From contig NZ_JADEWH010000009.1 of NCBI RefSeq assembly GCF_015207755.1, positions 1 through 64,000 on the forward strand: a stretch of 64,000 bases of DNA, in the 5' to 3' direction. The position numbers and the translations under genes were made by a program. Numbering within the stretch: position 1 is the first letter of the stretch; the number at the start of each line of letters is the position of its first letter. This document shows, piece by piece, positions 17,080-24,882 of the stretch. This DNA is from Nodularia sp. LEGE 06071 (lineage in GTDB: Bacteria; Cyanobacteriota; Cyanobacteriia; Cyanobacteriales; Nostocaceae). Under the pieces are notes generated by a model. That model had not been told where the DNA came from, ran no database searches, and was given only the letters and a program-made list of their open reading frames with translations.

Positions 17080-17853
17080 ATGCAAACCAAAAAAAAATTA
17101 GACCAATTATGGATTGTACGCTGTTTTGCCGCATTGCTACTCTTTGGTCAAGTACTGCTGCATTTACTCCAAGGAAAAACTTACTACCGGAAAATTTTGC
17201 AACACATGGTAACCGCCGGGCCGGCTTCGGTGTCCCCGGTTATCCTGGTCAGTGGGTTTTCGGGGATGATTTTTACTATTCAAACTGCTAGAGAATTAAC
17301 CAGATTTGGGGCATTAGATGCGGTAGGGGGTGCTTTTGCTGTGGCTTTTTGCAGAGAATTAGCGCCACTTTTGACCGCTAGTATTATTGCCGGACAAGTC
17401 GGTTCGGCTTTTGCCGCAGAAATAGGTGCTATGCGAGTTACAGAGCAAATTGATGCACTTTATATGCTGAGAACAAATCCGATTGATTACTTAGTGCTTC
17501 CTAGAGTCATTGCTTGCATTTTAATGATGCCAATTATGATGATTTTTGCTTTAGTTATGGGCATCACTGGCGGTGTTTTTGCTGCATCACAATTTTACAA
17601 TATTGATCCTGAAGCTTTTTTGGAGTCTGTGAGAACTTTTTTAGAACTATCAGATTTACTTATGGTTTTAGTAAAGGGAGTGGTTTTTGGAGCTATAGTT
17701 GGGATCAATGGCTGTAGTTGGGGACTAACTACCAAAGGAGGCGCGAAAGAAGTTGGAGAATCAGCAACAACAGCAGTTGTTAGTACTTGGGTATTAATTT
17801 TTATGATGGACTTTTTTCTTTCTGTGTTGATGTTCGATAAACCGATACTTTAA
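17080..17853 (+). CDS. MlaE-family ABC transporter permease
   Basis: 257 residues, typical MlaE length, with five or six hydrophobic segments. Diagnostic motifs: SPVILVSGFSGMIFTIQTA, AVAFCRELAPLLTASIIAGQVGSAFAAEIGAM (the signature REL-x-P-x(3)-A-x(3)-AG-x-GSA-AE-G-M) and LPRVIACILMMP. MlaE/TGD1-like permeases move lipids between membranes with an ATPase and an MCE-domain protein. Neither partner is adjacent, as usual in cyanobacteria. Start ATG has AAGGGCGG directly upstream. Two inverted repeats just upstream may regulate it. Confidence 0.85.
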   Translation: MQTKKKLDQLWIVRCFAALLLFGQVLLHLLQGKTYYRKILQHMVTAGPASVSPVILVSGFSGMIFTIQTARELTRFGALDAVGGAFAVAFCRELAPLLTASIIAGQVGSAFAAEIGAMRVTEQIDALYMLRTNPIDYLVLPRVIACILMMPIMMIFALVMGITGGVFAASQFYNIDPEAFLESVRTFLELSDLLMVLVKGVVFGAIVGINGCSWGLTTKGGAKEVGESATTAVVSTWVLIFMMDFFLSVLMFDKPIL

Positions 17854-18112
17854 GGAGAGTGTCAAATTAGAGGTGACTGTGCTAAAACATAAAAATGCTA
17901 TAATCGGCTTTTTATCAGCTATATCTCATCATTTACAAACAAGGTTTATTCTGAGAATATAACTAATTATCACATAAAAAAAGTATCAAATTGTACTTCA
18001 AATATTTTTCTGTAGCAATTAGTTCAATTAAAAATAATGGCGAAAATGACAATTTAACGAGCCATGAATAAATTTGATTGCTATATTGTACTAAATAAGT
18101 AATTTGGTGAGG

Positions 18113-18844
18113 ATGGGGAAAGCTGTGCGTAATGATTTACATGGCTTAGATATTAGTCAGAAAGAATTGCGGAAGTTGACTAATTTACCTGTTAAAGATG
18201 AATTAATTATTATTAGCAATCCTTTAAAAAGAATTGGCAAAAGGATGATAGCTAAAGTTAAGGGTTCTGAGGGAGCTACTGTAGTTTTTATTAGTTGTTC
18301 TATATTTGTTTTTAGTTATTTGCTGTTTGACATCGTTATTAGAGTGTTTGCTACATGGATGACAATTCCATCTTGGTTGTTGTTAATAATATTATCTTTC
18401 TGGGGTGGAGGTGTCACCCAAATTGTTTTGTATTTATTATGGTGGAAAAAGCGGAAAATAGTTGAAGATCACATGACAAATTCTTTAGACATCCTTTTAA
18501 ATGATGTTGATAGATATAATGCGGTGATCAAAGCCATAGATATCAATGATCAAATTGAAGCTGCTGGTAACCCAGGAGTAGTTCTTCAGGAAAGAGAAAG
18601 AGTGATCGAAGCCCTGAGACTCACCAGAAATGATTTAATTCGGGCTTTGAAGACAGAAACAATTTTAAGAGAAAACAAGAGTTTTATTATTAGGAATACA
18701 GAGCTATTTGCCAATAATTTAGCTACTTTAACGGCAATGCAAGTTACAGAAGAAGCTAGCGAGCATGGTAGGTTGCTCAATGAAGCTTTGCAAATTGCCT
18801 TAGATGTGCAAATTGAAATGAAAAGGCTGCAAACCCTCAGTTAA
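18113..18844 (+). CDS. Hypothetical two-TM cyanobacterial protein
   Basis: 243 residues from ATG 18113; a GTG at 18104 is an alternative. A basic N-terminus (1-55) is followed by two transmembrane segments (about 62-87 and 92-115, ending in VLYLLWWKKRK), then a long helical cytoplasmic region (115-243) rich in Glu, Leu and Arg with coiled-coil character (ALRLTRNDLIRALKTE, NEALQIALDVQIEMKRL). No enzymatic motif. It follows the MlaE permease by 260 bp on the same strand and could be co-transcribed, which is uncertain. I do not recognise a characterised family. Confidence 0.55.
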   Translation: MGKAVRNDLHGLDISQKELRKLTNLPVKDELIIISNPLKRIGKRMIAKVKGSEGATVVFISCSIFVFSYLLFDIVIRVFATWMTIPSWLLLIILSFWGGGVTQIVLYLLWWKKRKIVEDHMTNSLDILLNDVDRYNAVIKAIDINDQIEAAGNPGVVLQERERVIEALRLTRNDLIRALKTETILRENKSFIIRNTELFANNLATLTAMQVTEEASEHGRLLNEALQIALDVQIEMKRLQTLS

Positions 18845-18948
18845 AACTCATAAATCGTTGCAGATCATGGCTTTTTTCGTCAAGCCCCCCAGGACTGCAA
18901 TCAACGGTCTAACATAAAGAGGTGTGAATTTAGCGATCGCCTATAGGT

Positions 18949-19716
18949 ATGGACTGGAAAGAAATTAGAGGTAACTGGGTACTGATTCCCCAAAAACCCA
19001 TCGGGATCATCCATTTTCTGGGAGGTGCTTTTGTGGCTACTGCTCCCCATCTGACTTATCGCTGGTTACTAGAACAACTGGCGGAGCAAGGCTATGTTAT
19101 TATTGCTACACCCTTTGTAAATACATTGGATCATATTGCGATCGCTAACACTGCATTGCTGAACTTTGAACGCACCAGAGAAAGATTACAAGAGTCTGGG
19201 GCATTACGCCAGCTTTATCTGCCTACTTATGGACTAGGGCATAGCATGGGTTGTAAACTTCACTTACTGATTGGGAGTCTGCTAGACGTAGAACGTGCCG
19301 GGAATATTTTAATTTCCTTCAACAACTACGCCGCCAAAGAGGCTATCCCCTTAGTAGAACAGATAAATTCTACTTTCCGAGTTGAGTTTACTCCCTCGCC
19401 ACTAGAAACGAACCAGATGATCCAGGAAAGCTACAATATTCGGCGGAATTTATTAATAAAATTTACCAATGATACCATTGACCAATCCACACCTTTAACC
19501 AAAATCTTACAGGCCCGCTTTGCGGAAATGGTCACAGCACAAACCTTACCAGGTAGTCACACTACACCTTTAGGTCAAGATATCAAATGGCAACCAGGAG
19601 CATCATTTACTCCCTTAGACGCTTTAGGGCAATGGTTTAGACAAGAAGTTTACCGAGATTTGAACCAGCTCAAACGCGCCATTCTCTTATGGATAAATCC
19701 GTTGTCACCTCCATAA
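18949..19716 (+). CDS. DUF1350 alpha/beta-hydrolase-like protein
   Basis: 255 residues of the DUF1350 family, conserved in cyanobacteria and plants. The family pattern is clear: WVLIPQKPIGIIHFLGGAFV at the N-terminus, PYRWLLE-like helix (LTYRWLLEQLAEQGYVIIATPF), and YGLGHSMGCKLHLLIGS with a nucleophile-elbow GHSMG. An alpha/beta-hydrolase fold is likely, but a full acid/His set is not obvious and no substrate is known. The ATG is preceded by a HIP1 octamer. Independent gene, with the response regulator 200 bp downstream. Confidence 0.8.
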   Translation: MDWKEIRGNWVLIPQKPIGIIHFLGGAFVATAPHLTYRWLLEQLAEQGYVIIATPFVNTLDHIAIANTALLNFERTRERLQESGALRQLYLPTYGLGHSMGCKLHLLIGSLLDVERAGNILISFNNYAAKEAIPLVEQINSTFRVEFTPSPLETNQMIQESYNIRRNLLIKFTNDTIDQSTPLTKILQARFAEMVTAQTLPGSHTTPLGQDIKWQPGASFTPLDALGQWFRQEVYRDLNQLKRAILLWINPLSPP

Positions 19717-19917
19717 TATTTGATGATCATTTCTGCATCTGCTAGGTAAGAATTTATCTGTGTTTATCTGTGGTTAATTAATTCTTGGGATTTGGACAAA
19801 CGCCATGCATCGCGTCTCTACCAGGCGAAAACTGCTATAGGATGATCAATTCAGAATCCTCAGCCGGAAAATTGAGCATATTTTTATTTTTTATTAATTT
19901 TAAAATTAGCATTTTCT

Positions 19918-21054
19918 ATGTTTCAAATCCTGGTAATTGATGATGATATTTCTATCCAAACACTCCTGAAAAGGATGTTAGAAAAACAGGGCTATAAGGT
20001 AGTTGCTGCTAGTAATGGAGAAGAAGGAATTGCCTTGGCGATCGCTTACCATCCCGCCCTGGTTATTTGTGATTGGATTATGCCGGGATTGAATGGATTA
20101 GAAGTCTGTAAGCGCATGAAAACAGACCCGAATTTATCCACTACTTTCTTTATTTTTTTAACATCTTTGGATTCCATCGCTGATCGTGTCAAGGGGCTAG
20201 ATGCTGGGGCTGATGATTTTATCGCTAAACCTATTGAGCAAAATGAACTGAAAGCCAGAGTCAGAGCCGGATTGCGCTTGCATCAGTTAAGTCAGGATTT
20301 ACACACCCAAAAGCTGCTCTTAGAAACAGAACTAGCCGAAGCCGCAGAATATGTGCGATCGCTTTTACCTTTACCAGCCACCGAACCCTTCAGGATCAAT
20401 TCTCGATTCATTCCTTCCCGACAACTCGGCGGCGATTGTTTCGATTACTACTGGCTAGATTCTGACTGTCTAGCTATATACCTGCTAGATGCAGCCGGAC
20501 ATGGACTCAAAGCTGCCCTTCCTTCAATTTCCGTACTAAATCTGTTACGTTCCCGTGCCTTAAAAGGGTTGAATTACTATCAACCGAGTGCTGTACTCAA
20601 GGCTTTAAATCAAACCTTCCAAATGAATTACCAAAATGACAAGTATTTTACTATTTGGTATGGAGTTTATAACCGAGTTAATCGGGAATTAATCTATGCA
20701 AGCGCAGGTCATCCACCAGCAATATTAGTATCAGGCACATCTCCTAAAAACTCTGCTATTCAACTACTGAGAACACCTGGAATGCCAGTTGGGATGTTTC
20801 CCGAAGCCCAATATGTTGATGCGTGTTGCCATATTGATAAATTTAGTAGTCTATATATTTTTAGTGATGGTGCTTACGAAATTACAAAATTGGATGGCAC
20901 ACTTTGGAGTTTGGATGCTTTCATTCAAATACTTGTGAGCTTACAACACACCATTGATCGCCAACTCGATCAGGTATTGAATTATCTGATTGCTTTGAAC
21001 TCCAAAGAGGCTTTTGATGATGATTTATCAATCCTACAAATTAATTTCGATTAA
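19918..21054 (+). CDS. Response regulator with SpoIIE/RsbU-type PP2C phosphatase
   Basis: 378 residues. Receiver domain 1-120 with acidic pocket D8-D10, phospho-acceptor D52 (VICDWIMPG) and K104; a short coiled-coil linker (120-150); then a PPM/SpoIIE phosphatase with GGDCFDYYW (171-179), DAAGHGLKAA (191-200) and the C-terminal DDDLSI. Such proteins dephosphorylate STAS anti-sigma-antagonists after receiver phosphorylation. The STAS gene converges tail to tail with zero spacing (21055), which makes it the obvious substrate. No cognate serine kinase is in the window. Confidence 0.9.
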   Translation: MFQILVIDDDISIQTLLKRMLEKQGYKVVAASNGEEGIALAIAYHPALVICDWIMPGLNGLEVCKRMKTDPNLSTTFFIFLTSLDSIADRVKGLDAGADDFIAKPIEQNELKARVRAGLRLHQLSQDLHTQKLLLETELAEAAEYVRSLLPLPATEPFRINSRFIPSRQLGGDCFDYYWLDSDCLAIYLLDAAGHGLKAALPSISVLNLLRSRALKGLNYYQPSAVLKALNQTFQMNYQNDKYFTIWYGVYNRVNRELIYASAGHPPAILVSGTSPKNSAIQLLRTPGMPVGMFPEAQYVDACCHIDKFSSLYIFSDGAYEITKLDGTLWSLDAFIQILVSLQHTIDRQLDQVLNYLIALNSKEAFDDDLSILQINFD

Positions 21055-21381
21055 TTATTTTTGAGAAAGTACAGCCTGATTAAACTCATCTTGATTTAAA
21101 AATATCTCAAATACCTTATCCATACCCGTTATATCAAATAATATTCTGACTTGTTCATTAATAGAACAAAGAACTAGCCTGGTACCTGCTTCCCGTAAAG
21201 TTTTGAAAGCTAATACCAAAGACCCCAAGGCAGAACTATCCATAAATGACACATCTTGACAATCAACTAAAACTATTTTTGCCCCACTTTCTAGTAGTTG
21301 AGTAATATGTTGTTCCCGTTCTTGTGAGCTTGTAGTATTGACAATTCCACTTAGTTTTACGACTTTGACTTGTTGATTCAT
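21055..21381 (-). CDS. STAS-domain anti-sigma factor antagonist-like protein
   Basis: 108 residues, a single STAS domain. The conserved loop VSFMDSSALGSL (residues 44-55) contains the serine (S49/S50) normally phosphorylated by an RsbW-type kinase. VVKLSGIVN and RLVLCSINEQVRILFDITGMDKVFEIF complete the fold. It pairs with the RsbU-type phosphatase at 19918-21054; the two stop codons abut. The target (anti-sigma factor or other switch protein) is not in the window. Confidence 0.9.
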   Translation of the reverse strand: MNQQVKVVKLSGIVNTTSSQEREQHITQLLESGAKIVLVDCQDVSFMDSSALGSLVLAFKTLREAGTRLVLCSINEQVRILFDITGMDKVFEIFLNQDEFNQAVLSQK

Positions 21382-21867
21382 AATACTTATGCCCGGATTG
21401 TTTTAAAAAATGTCATGATTTTGTTAGTATTATATACCAACAGGCCTGATTTGGAAAAAGCTAGCCAAATCAAACAGAAATTATTTAATGACTAGTGGTA
21501 CATCATAAATGCTTGTTTATCAATAAAAAAGTATCAAGGATTTCATTTAAAAAAATTATAAATATTACCTACTTTTAAAAATTCATACAGGAAACTGAGA
21601 GGATATTTTCTAGTTTGTCTGATTAGTCCAGAATGTCCGGGTAATTTACTTCATGAACAAAACCCTCAATTAATTTTGAAATTTTCTGTTCTTAGCGCTC
21701 TTCTCCTTTCCTCCGGGACGCTTCTAGCTTGGTAGCAGGGGAAACGCATTCGCATTCGCGAACCCTCGATTTTTACAACTGAGATAGGATGGCTATATCT
21801 CTTCTGGTAGAAGGAAAACTCGATGGTAATTAATAAATTATTAATAAAGCTTTTGATAATTTAAACT
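21382..21867. other. Intergenic region, nothing clear
   Basis: About 485 bp, AT-rich, between divergently read genes; it should hold the promoters of the STAS and GlsB-like genes. A GC-richer island (21702-21770) is probably a decayed repeat. No ORF, RNA gene or convincing terminator recognised. Confidence 0.4.
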
Positions 21868-22140
21868 ATGAACATCATTGCTTGGATCATTCTGGGTTTG
21901 ATTGCTGGAGCTATTGCTAAAGCTATTTATCCTGGTCGTCAGGGTGGCGGAATCATTACAACTATGGTTTTGGGTATTGTTGGTGCTGTAATCGGGGGAA
22001 CTATTGTTACTCTCTTAGAAACCGGAACATTACAATTCACTGCGGCAACTCTCAGTATTCCTGGTATAATTGTCGCCATCCTTGGTGCAATAGTTGCCAT
22101 CTTTTTATGGGGTTTGCTAACTGGTAGTACCAGCCATTAG
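21868..22140 (+). CDS. GlsB/YeaQ/YmgE stress membrane protein
   Basis: 90 residues and almost wholly hydrophobic, with three transmembrane segments and the family pattern IIAWIILGLIAGAIAKAIYPG (residues 3-23 in outline), GGGIITTMVLGIVGAVIGG and a Gly-rich third helix. The family (transglycosylase-associated protein) is induced by general stress, with no known biochemical activity. It lies at the head of a run of stress-related genes (CsbD, ChaB-like, Dps). Confidence 0.85.
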   Translation: MNIIAWIILGLIAGAIAKAIYPGRQGGGIITTMVLGIVGAVIGGTIVTLLETGTLQFTAATLSIPGIIVAILGAIVAIFLWGLLTGSTSH

Positions 22141-22289
22141 TAGGATAGAAAGAATGCTGATGGTGAAAGCCCATTTATTAGGAGTAAACATGAAATACTC
22201 CACTTTCTTAACAAGAGTGGAGTCATAAACCAATAATAGATAATTTTATAGATCAACCCAAAATTCTGGGCTAGAAATGTAATAAACTA

Positions 22290-22355
22290 TTACAGCACGG
22301 CGTAAATAGGCATACTATTTTAAAAGGCTCTTTGACTTCCGCACAGCGGTACTAG
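22290..22355. mobile_element. CTAGTAC-ended repeat, short copy
   Basis: Shortened copy of the 9061-9171 element. It keeps the left CACGGCGTAAATA block (22296-22308) and the right TTTGACTTCCGC...GCGGTACTAG block (22331-22355). Its last bases supply the stop codon of the CsbD gene (22352-22354 on the reverse strand). Confidence 0.65.
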
Positions 22356-22534
22356 TCTATCAGTTTTTTCACTTCATCTTTAATATTTTCTATGGTGTGA
22401 ATAACTTGGGATTCAGCCTGTTTAGCTTGGCCTTCGGTCTTATCTTCTGGGTTACCTGTGACTTCACCGACTACTTCTTGTAGCTTGCCTTCAATATTTT
22501 TGGCAGTGGCTTCTACTCTTTTTTCAATACTCAT
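22352..22534 (-). CDS. CsbD family stress protein
   Basis: 60 residues. The CsbD pattern is clear: KRVEATAKNIEGKLQEVVGEVTGNPEDKTEGQAKQAESQ in outline, i.e. the helical hairpin repeated as KNIEGKLQE and KTEGQAKQ. These small, highly charged proteins rise under general or salt stress in many bacteria, with unknown mechanism. It ends with KKLID; the TAG comes from the edge of a dispersed repeat, so the original C-terminus may have been longer. No promoter element recognised. Confidence 0.85.
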   Translation of the reverse strand: MSIEKRVEATAKNIEGKLQEVVGEVTGNPEDKTEGQAKQAESQVIHTIENIKDEVKKLID

Positions 22535-22697
22535 ATGTGTTTTTTAATGATTTACTATTTCATAGTATACCACTAAAGATTTAGTTGCTCTATCTATCAT
22601 TGGATACATCCTGGTGTAGGCATTAACCAATATTTGCCTGACAATTATAGTGCGTTACAGGGCGTAACGCACCGCGATCAATCAAGCTGTTAATCAG

Positions 22698-23465
22698 CTA
22701 AACATTCACCTTGGACTTTGACCAAACACCGCTTTCGTCTTCATCAAACTGTTCATGAATAGTTTCCCAAGCCGCTTGTTCAGCGGTGAACTCGTCACTT
22801 GTTTGATCTAAGACGGCATTATAGCGATCCATGAATGTCCGTTGAGCTTCTGGAGAAAGATGAGAGCGAACTTCCACAGACAAATCCTCTGGACTGTTAC
22901 ATGGCCCAGTACAAGAATGAGTCAATGTTTTATCAGTTGTGTGAATTTCTTCACCACCACTACTTTCGATCAGCAATTGAAATTCTCCCAGGCGATCGCT
23001 TGGGACTTCTGCCATTAAGATAAACTCGCCAGCTTGTAAGCGTGTTTGATAGACTGCGGCTTTGTCTTCCGGCATTCCCCAAGCGGTCAAAGCCGATACT
23101 AGTCCAGCGCCAGCGCTACCAGCGATCGCACCACTAGCAGCACCTAGCAACAACGCACCAATGGGGCCAGCTGCCACAATTGGACCCACAAAGGGAACGA
23201 ACAGTACACCCACACCAGTCAGTAAGCTGAGAAAAGAACCGAACAAAGAACCAAAAATTGCTCCTGTTCTCAAGCCTCCCAGAATCACATCTTTCTTGGT
23301 AATAAAACCAGAAATTCGCGTTTGGGACTGGAAATCTTTGCCCATGATCGAAATATTATCTCTAGGCACACCCCTGTCTAGTAAACGTCGAATCACCTGA
23401 TCAATTTGCTTTTGTTCTTTAAATACAGCTGATATGGTACGTTCCGCTTGATAAACTTCCGGCAC
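22698..23465 (-). CDS. General stress protein with Gly-rich membrane core and ChaB-like C-terminus
   Basis: 255 residues from a GTG with a perfect AAGGAG seven bases upstream. N-terminal domain (10-60): YmdB/YflT-like [21 protein letters not shown] Gly/Ala-rich hydrophobic middle (65-135) may insert in membranes. [20 protein letters not shown] follows. The C-terminus (about 190-250) resembles Cha[20 protein letters not shown] and [18 protein letters not shown]. Such proteins occur in stress clusters; the biochemical role is unknown. Same strand as dps and csbD, about 100-160 bp apart. Confidence 0.7.
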   Translation of the reverse strand: MPEVYQAERTISAVFKEQKQIDQVIRRLLDRGVPRDNISIMGKDFQSQTRISGFITKKDVILGGLRTGAIFGSLFGSFLSLLTGVGVLFVPFVGPIVAAGPIGALLLGAASGAIAGSAGAGLVSALTAWGMPEDKAAVYQTRLQAGEFILMAEVPSDRLGEFQLLIESSGGEEIHTTDKTLTHSCTGPCNSPEDLSVEVRSHLSPEAQRTFMDRYNAVLDQTSDEFTAEQAAWETIHEQFDEDESGVWSKSKVNV

Positions 23466-23571
23466 TAGAATACTCCTTAAAACTTATTTTTGTAATAGAT
23501 TAATTCCACAGATATAGGAAGATTGATTCTGATACTTCCACACAAAAGAATCAATCCTCCCTCGCTTCGTT

Positions 23572-24111
23572 CTAGACACCCACAGGGGTTTTAGTTTCTG
23601 TTGCTGGTTGTACACCGCTTGGTTCTAACGCTTGTCCTTCAATGAATGATCGCAACATCCAAGCCATCTCTTCATGCTCTTCCATCAGTCCAGTTAAAAA
23701 GTCAGAAGTTCCCTCATCATGAAACTGCTCACTGCACTGATCCACATGATCGCGCAAATTCCGAATCACCTGCTCATGATCTTGCCCCAAATTAGCTACC
23801 ATCCCGGTTGCTAAGGGGACATCACCACTATGTTCTTTGAGGGTAGCAATCTTGAGAAATCCCTCCATTGAACCCACGGGAAAACCGCCCAAAGCCCGAA
23901 TCCGTTCGGCTAAAGCATCAATATTTTCAGTCAGCTTTTCATAATGTTCTTCCCAAAGTTCATGCAAACTGCGGAACTGGGGGCCGACAACATCCCAATG
24001 GTACTTTTTGGTTTTTACGAGCAAAACGTAGGCATCTGCTAAATCTTGATTCAACAGATTCATCACACCTTGACGCTGTTCTTCTGTCAAACCAATATTA
24101 ATTGTACGCAT
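23572..24111 (-). CDS. dps: Dps-family DNA-protection / ferritin-like protein
   Basis: 179 residues of the Dps family. The ferroxidase motif YHWDVVGPQFRSLHELWEEHYEKL (38-61 in outline) contains the conserved His, Asp and Glu that bind iron at the dimer interface, followed by DALAERIRALGG. Dps dodecamers oxidise Fe(II) with H2O2 and protect DNA in starvation or oxidative stress. Length and the C-terminal tail (SGVQPATETKTPVGV) fit cyanobacterial forms. It is the first gene of the reverse-strand stress run, with about 100 bp to the next gene. Confidence 0.9.
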   Translation of the reverse strand: MRTINIGLTEEQRQGVMNLLNQDLADAYVLLVKTKKYHWDVVGPQFRSLHELWEEHYEKLTENIDALAERIRALGGFPVGSMEGFLKIATLKEHSGDVPLATGMVANLGQDHEQVIRNLRDHVDQCSEQFHDEGTSDFLTGLMEEHEEMAWMLRSFIEGQALEPSGVQPATETKTPVGV

Positions 24112-24265
24112 TGTTTTCCATCCCTAAGCGAACCTATTCTGTATAAATTGTCCAAAATCTCTTCATCAGAAACATCAACCATAGGAAAGATAATTCAGCA
24201 TAATTAATTACAACCTCAGTGAGTTTGATCTGTGTCTTCTAACGGATAAAGCCGATCAAAAGTGC

Positions 24266-24302
24266 CGAGTGGGGAGTCGGGAGTGGGGAGTGGGGAGTGG
24301 GG
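24266..24302. repeat. GAGTGGG short tandem repeat
   Basis: About five units of GGGGAGT/GAGTGGG with one variant (GAGTCGG). A typical heptamer STRR between genes. Confidence 0.75.
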
Positions 24303-24322
24303 AAGAGCCTTTTTATATTGTC

Positions 24323-24430
24323 AGGACTTACGCAAAATTATGAAAAAACGAACCACATTGGCGCTAGCCTCTCCCTTTGGGAGAAGTACACGGAGTAAAG
24401 AGGGTTTCACAGAGTTATTGCGTAAGTCCT
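24323..24430. mobile_element. MITE-like element with AGGACTTACGCAA ends
   Basis: 108-bp non-coding unit bounded by perfect 13-bp terminal inverted repeats, AGGACTTACGCAA (24323-24335) and TTGCGTAAGTCCT (24418-24430). The interior has a short palindrome (CTCCCTTTGGGAG, 24371-24383). No target duplication was evident. The same 13-mer occurs twice more at 31422-31501. Confidence 0.7.
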
Positions 24431-24532
24431 AATTGTACTGAAATTGTTCAAACATCAAATAGGAGTCCGATAGAAGAGTTAATTAAACCCAGATGTACAC
24501 GGATGAGTAATTTATCTGCAAATATTTGGGGA

Positions 24533-24562
24533 TTTAACCTGATGCTAGCAATTTCTTAATCT
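24533..24562 (+). promoter_or_regulatory. Candidate PHO box
   Basis: Three 8-bp units phased at 11 bp: TTTAACCT (24533-24540), GCTAGCAA (24544-24551), CTTAATCT (24555-24562). The first and third match the cyanobacterial PHO-box consensus PyTTAAPyPy(T/A) at 8 of 8 positions; the middle one matches at 4. The site lies 144 bp upstream of a decayed metallophosphatase start and about 320 bp upstream of the giant nuclease gene. A hand match only; AT-rich DNA yields some chance hits. Confidence 0.4.
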
Positions 24563-24705
24563 CAGCAATCTAAATTGAGAGCATTGTAGCCAAATTAATA
24601 CTGATCATAAAGTATGCTTTCTTGAAAATTGCATACTTAAATTGCTCATTGTTTCCGACTATCAAATAGATATTGGCAGTTGAAGTTGTTTTACATCCCA
24701 GAAAC

Positions 24706-24852
24706 ATGACATTTACACTCCAAATTCTTCACGCCTCGGACTTTGAAGGTGGCAGAGATGCTGCCGGAACTACTCCTCAGACTTCTGATGCTGTAAGGAA
24801 ATGTAGTTTGGGGATTTTATCTTTTTGGGTCAGTTTTGTGAATGTTTTCTGA
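24706..24852 (+). pseudogene. Truncated start of a 5'-nucleotidase/metallophosphatase
   Basis: Opens with MTFTLQILHASDFEGG, the characteristic N-terminus of large cyanobacterial metallophosphatases/5'-nucleotidases (metal-binding HASD in LQILHASD). After about 30 residues the frame leaves the family pattern and stops at codon 49. The gene seems to have lost all but its first 90 bases, either by deletion or by recombination with the next gene, which starts 30 bp downstream. Its promoter and PHO-like box may now drive the giant nuclease gene. Confidence 0.6.
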
Positions 24853-24882
24853 TTTTTTCTAAATACAACTGGGAAGGAATTT

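Noticed and set aside
24377-24559. 60-codon ORF on the plus strand
   Set aside because: It runs through the MITE end and the PHO-like region with no protein features.
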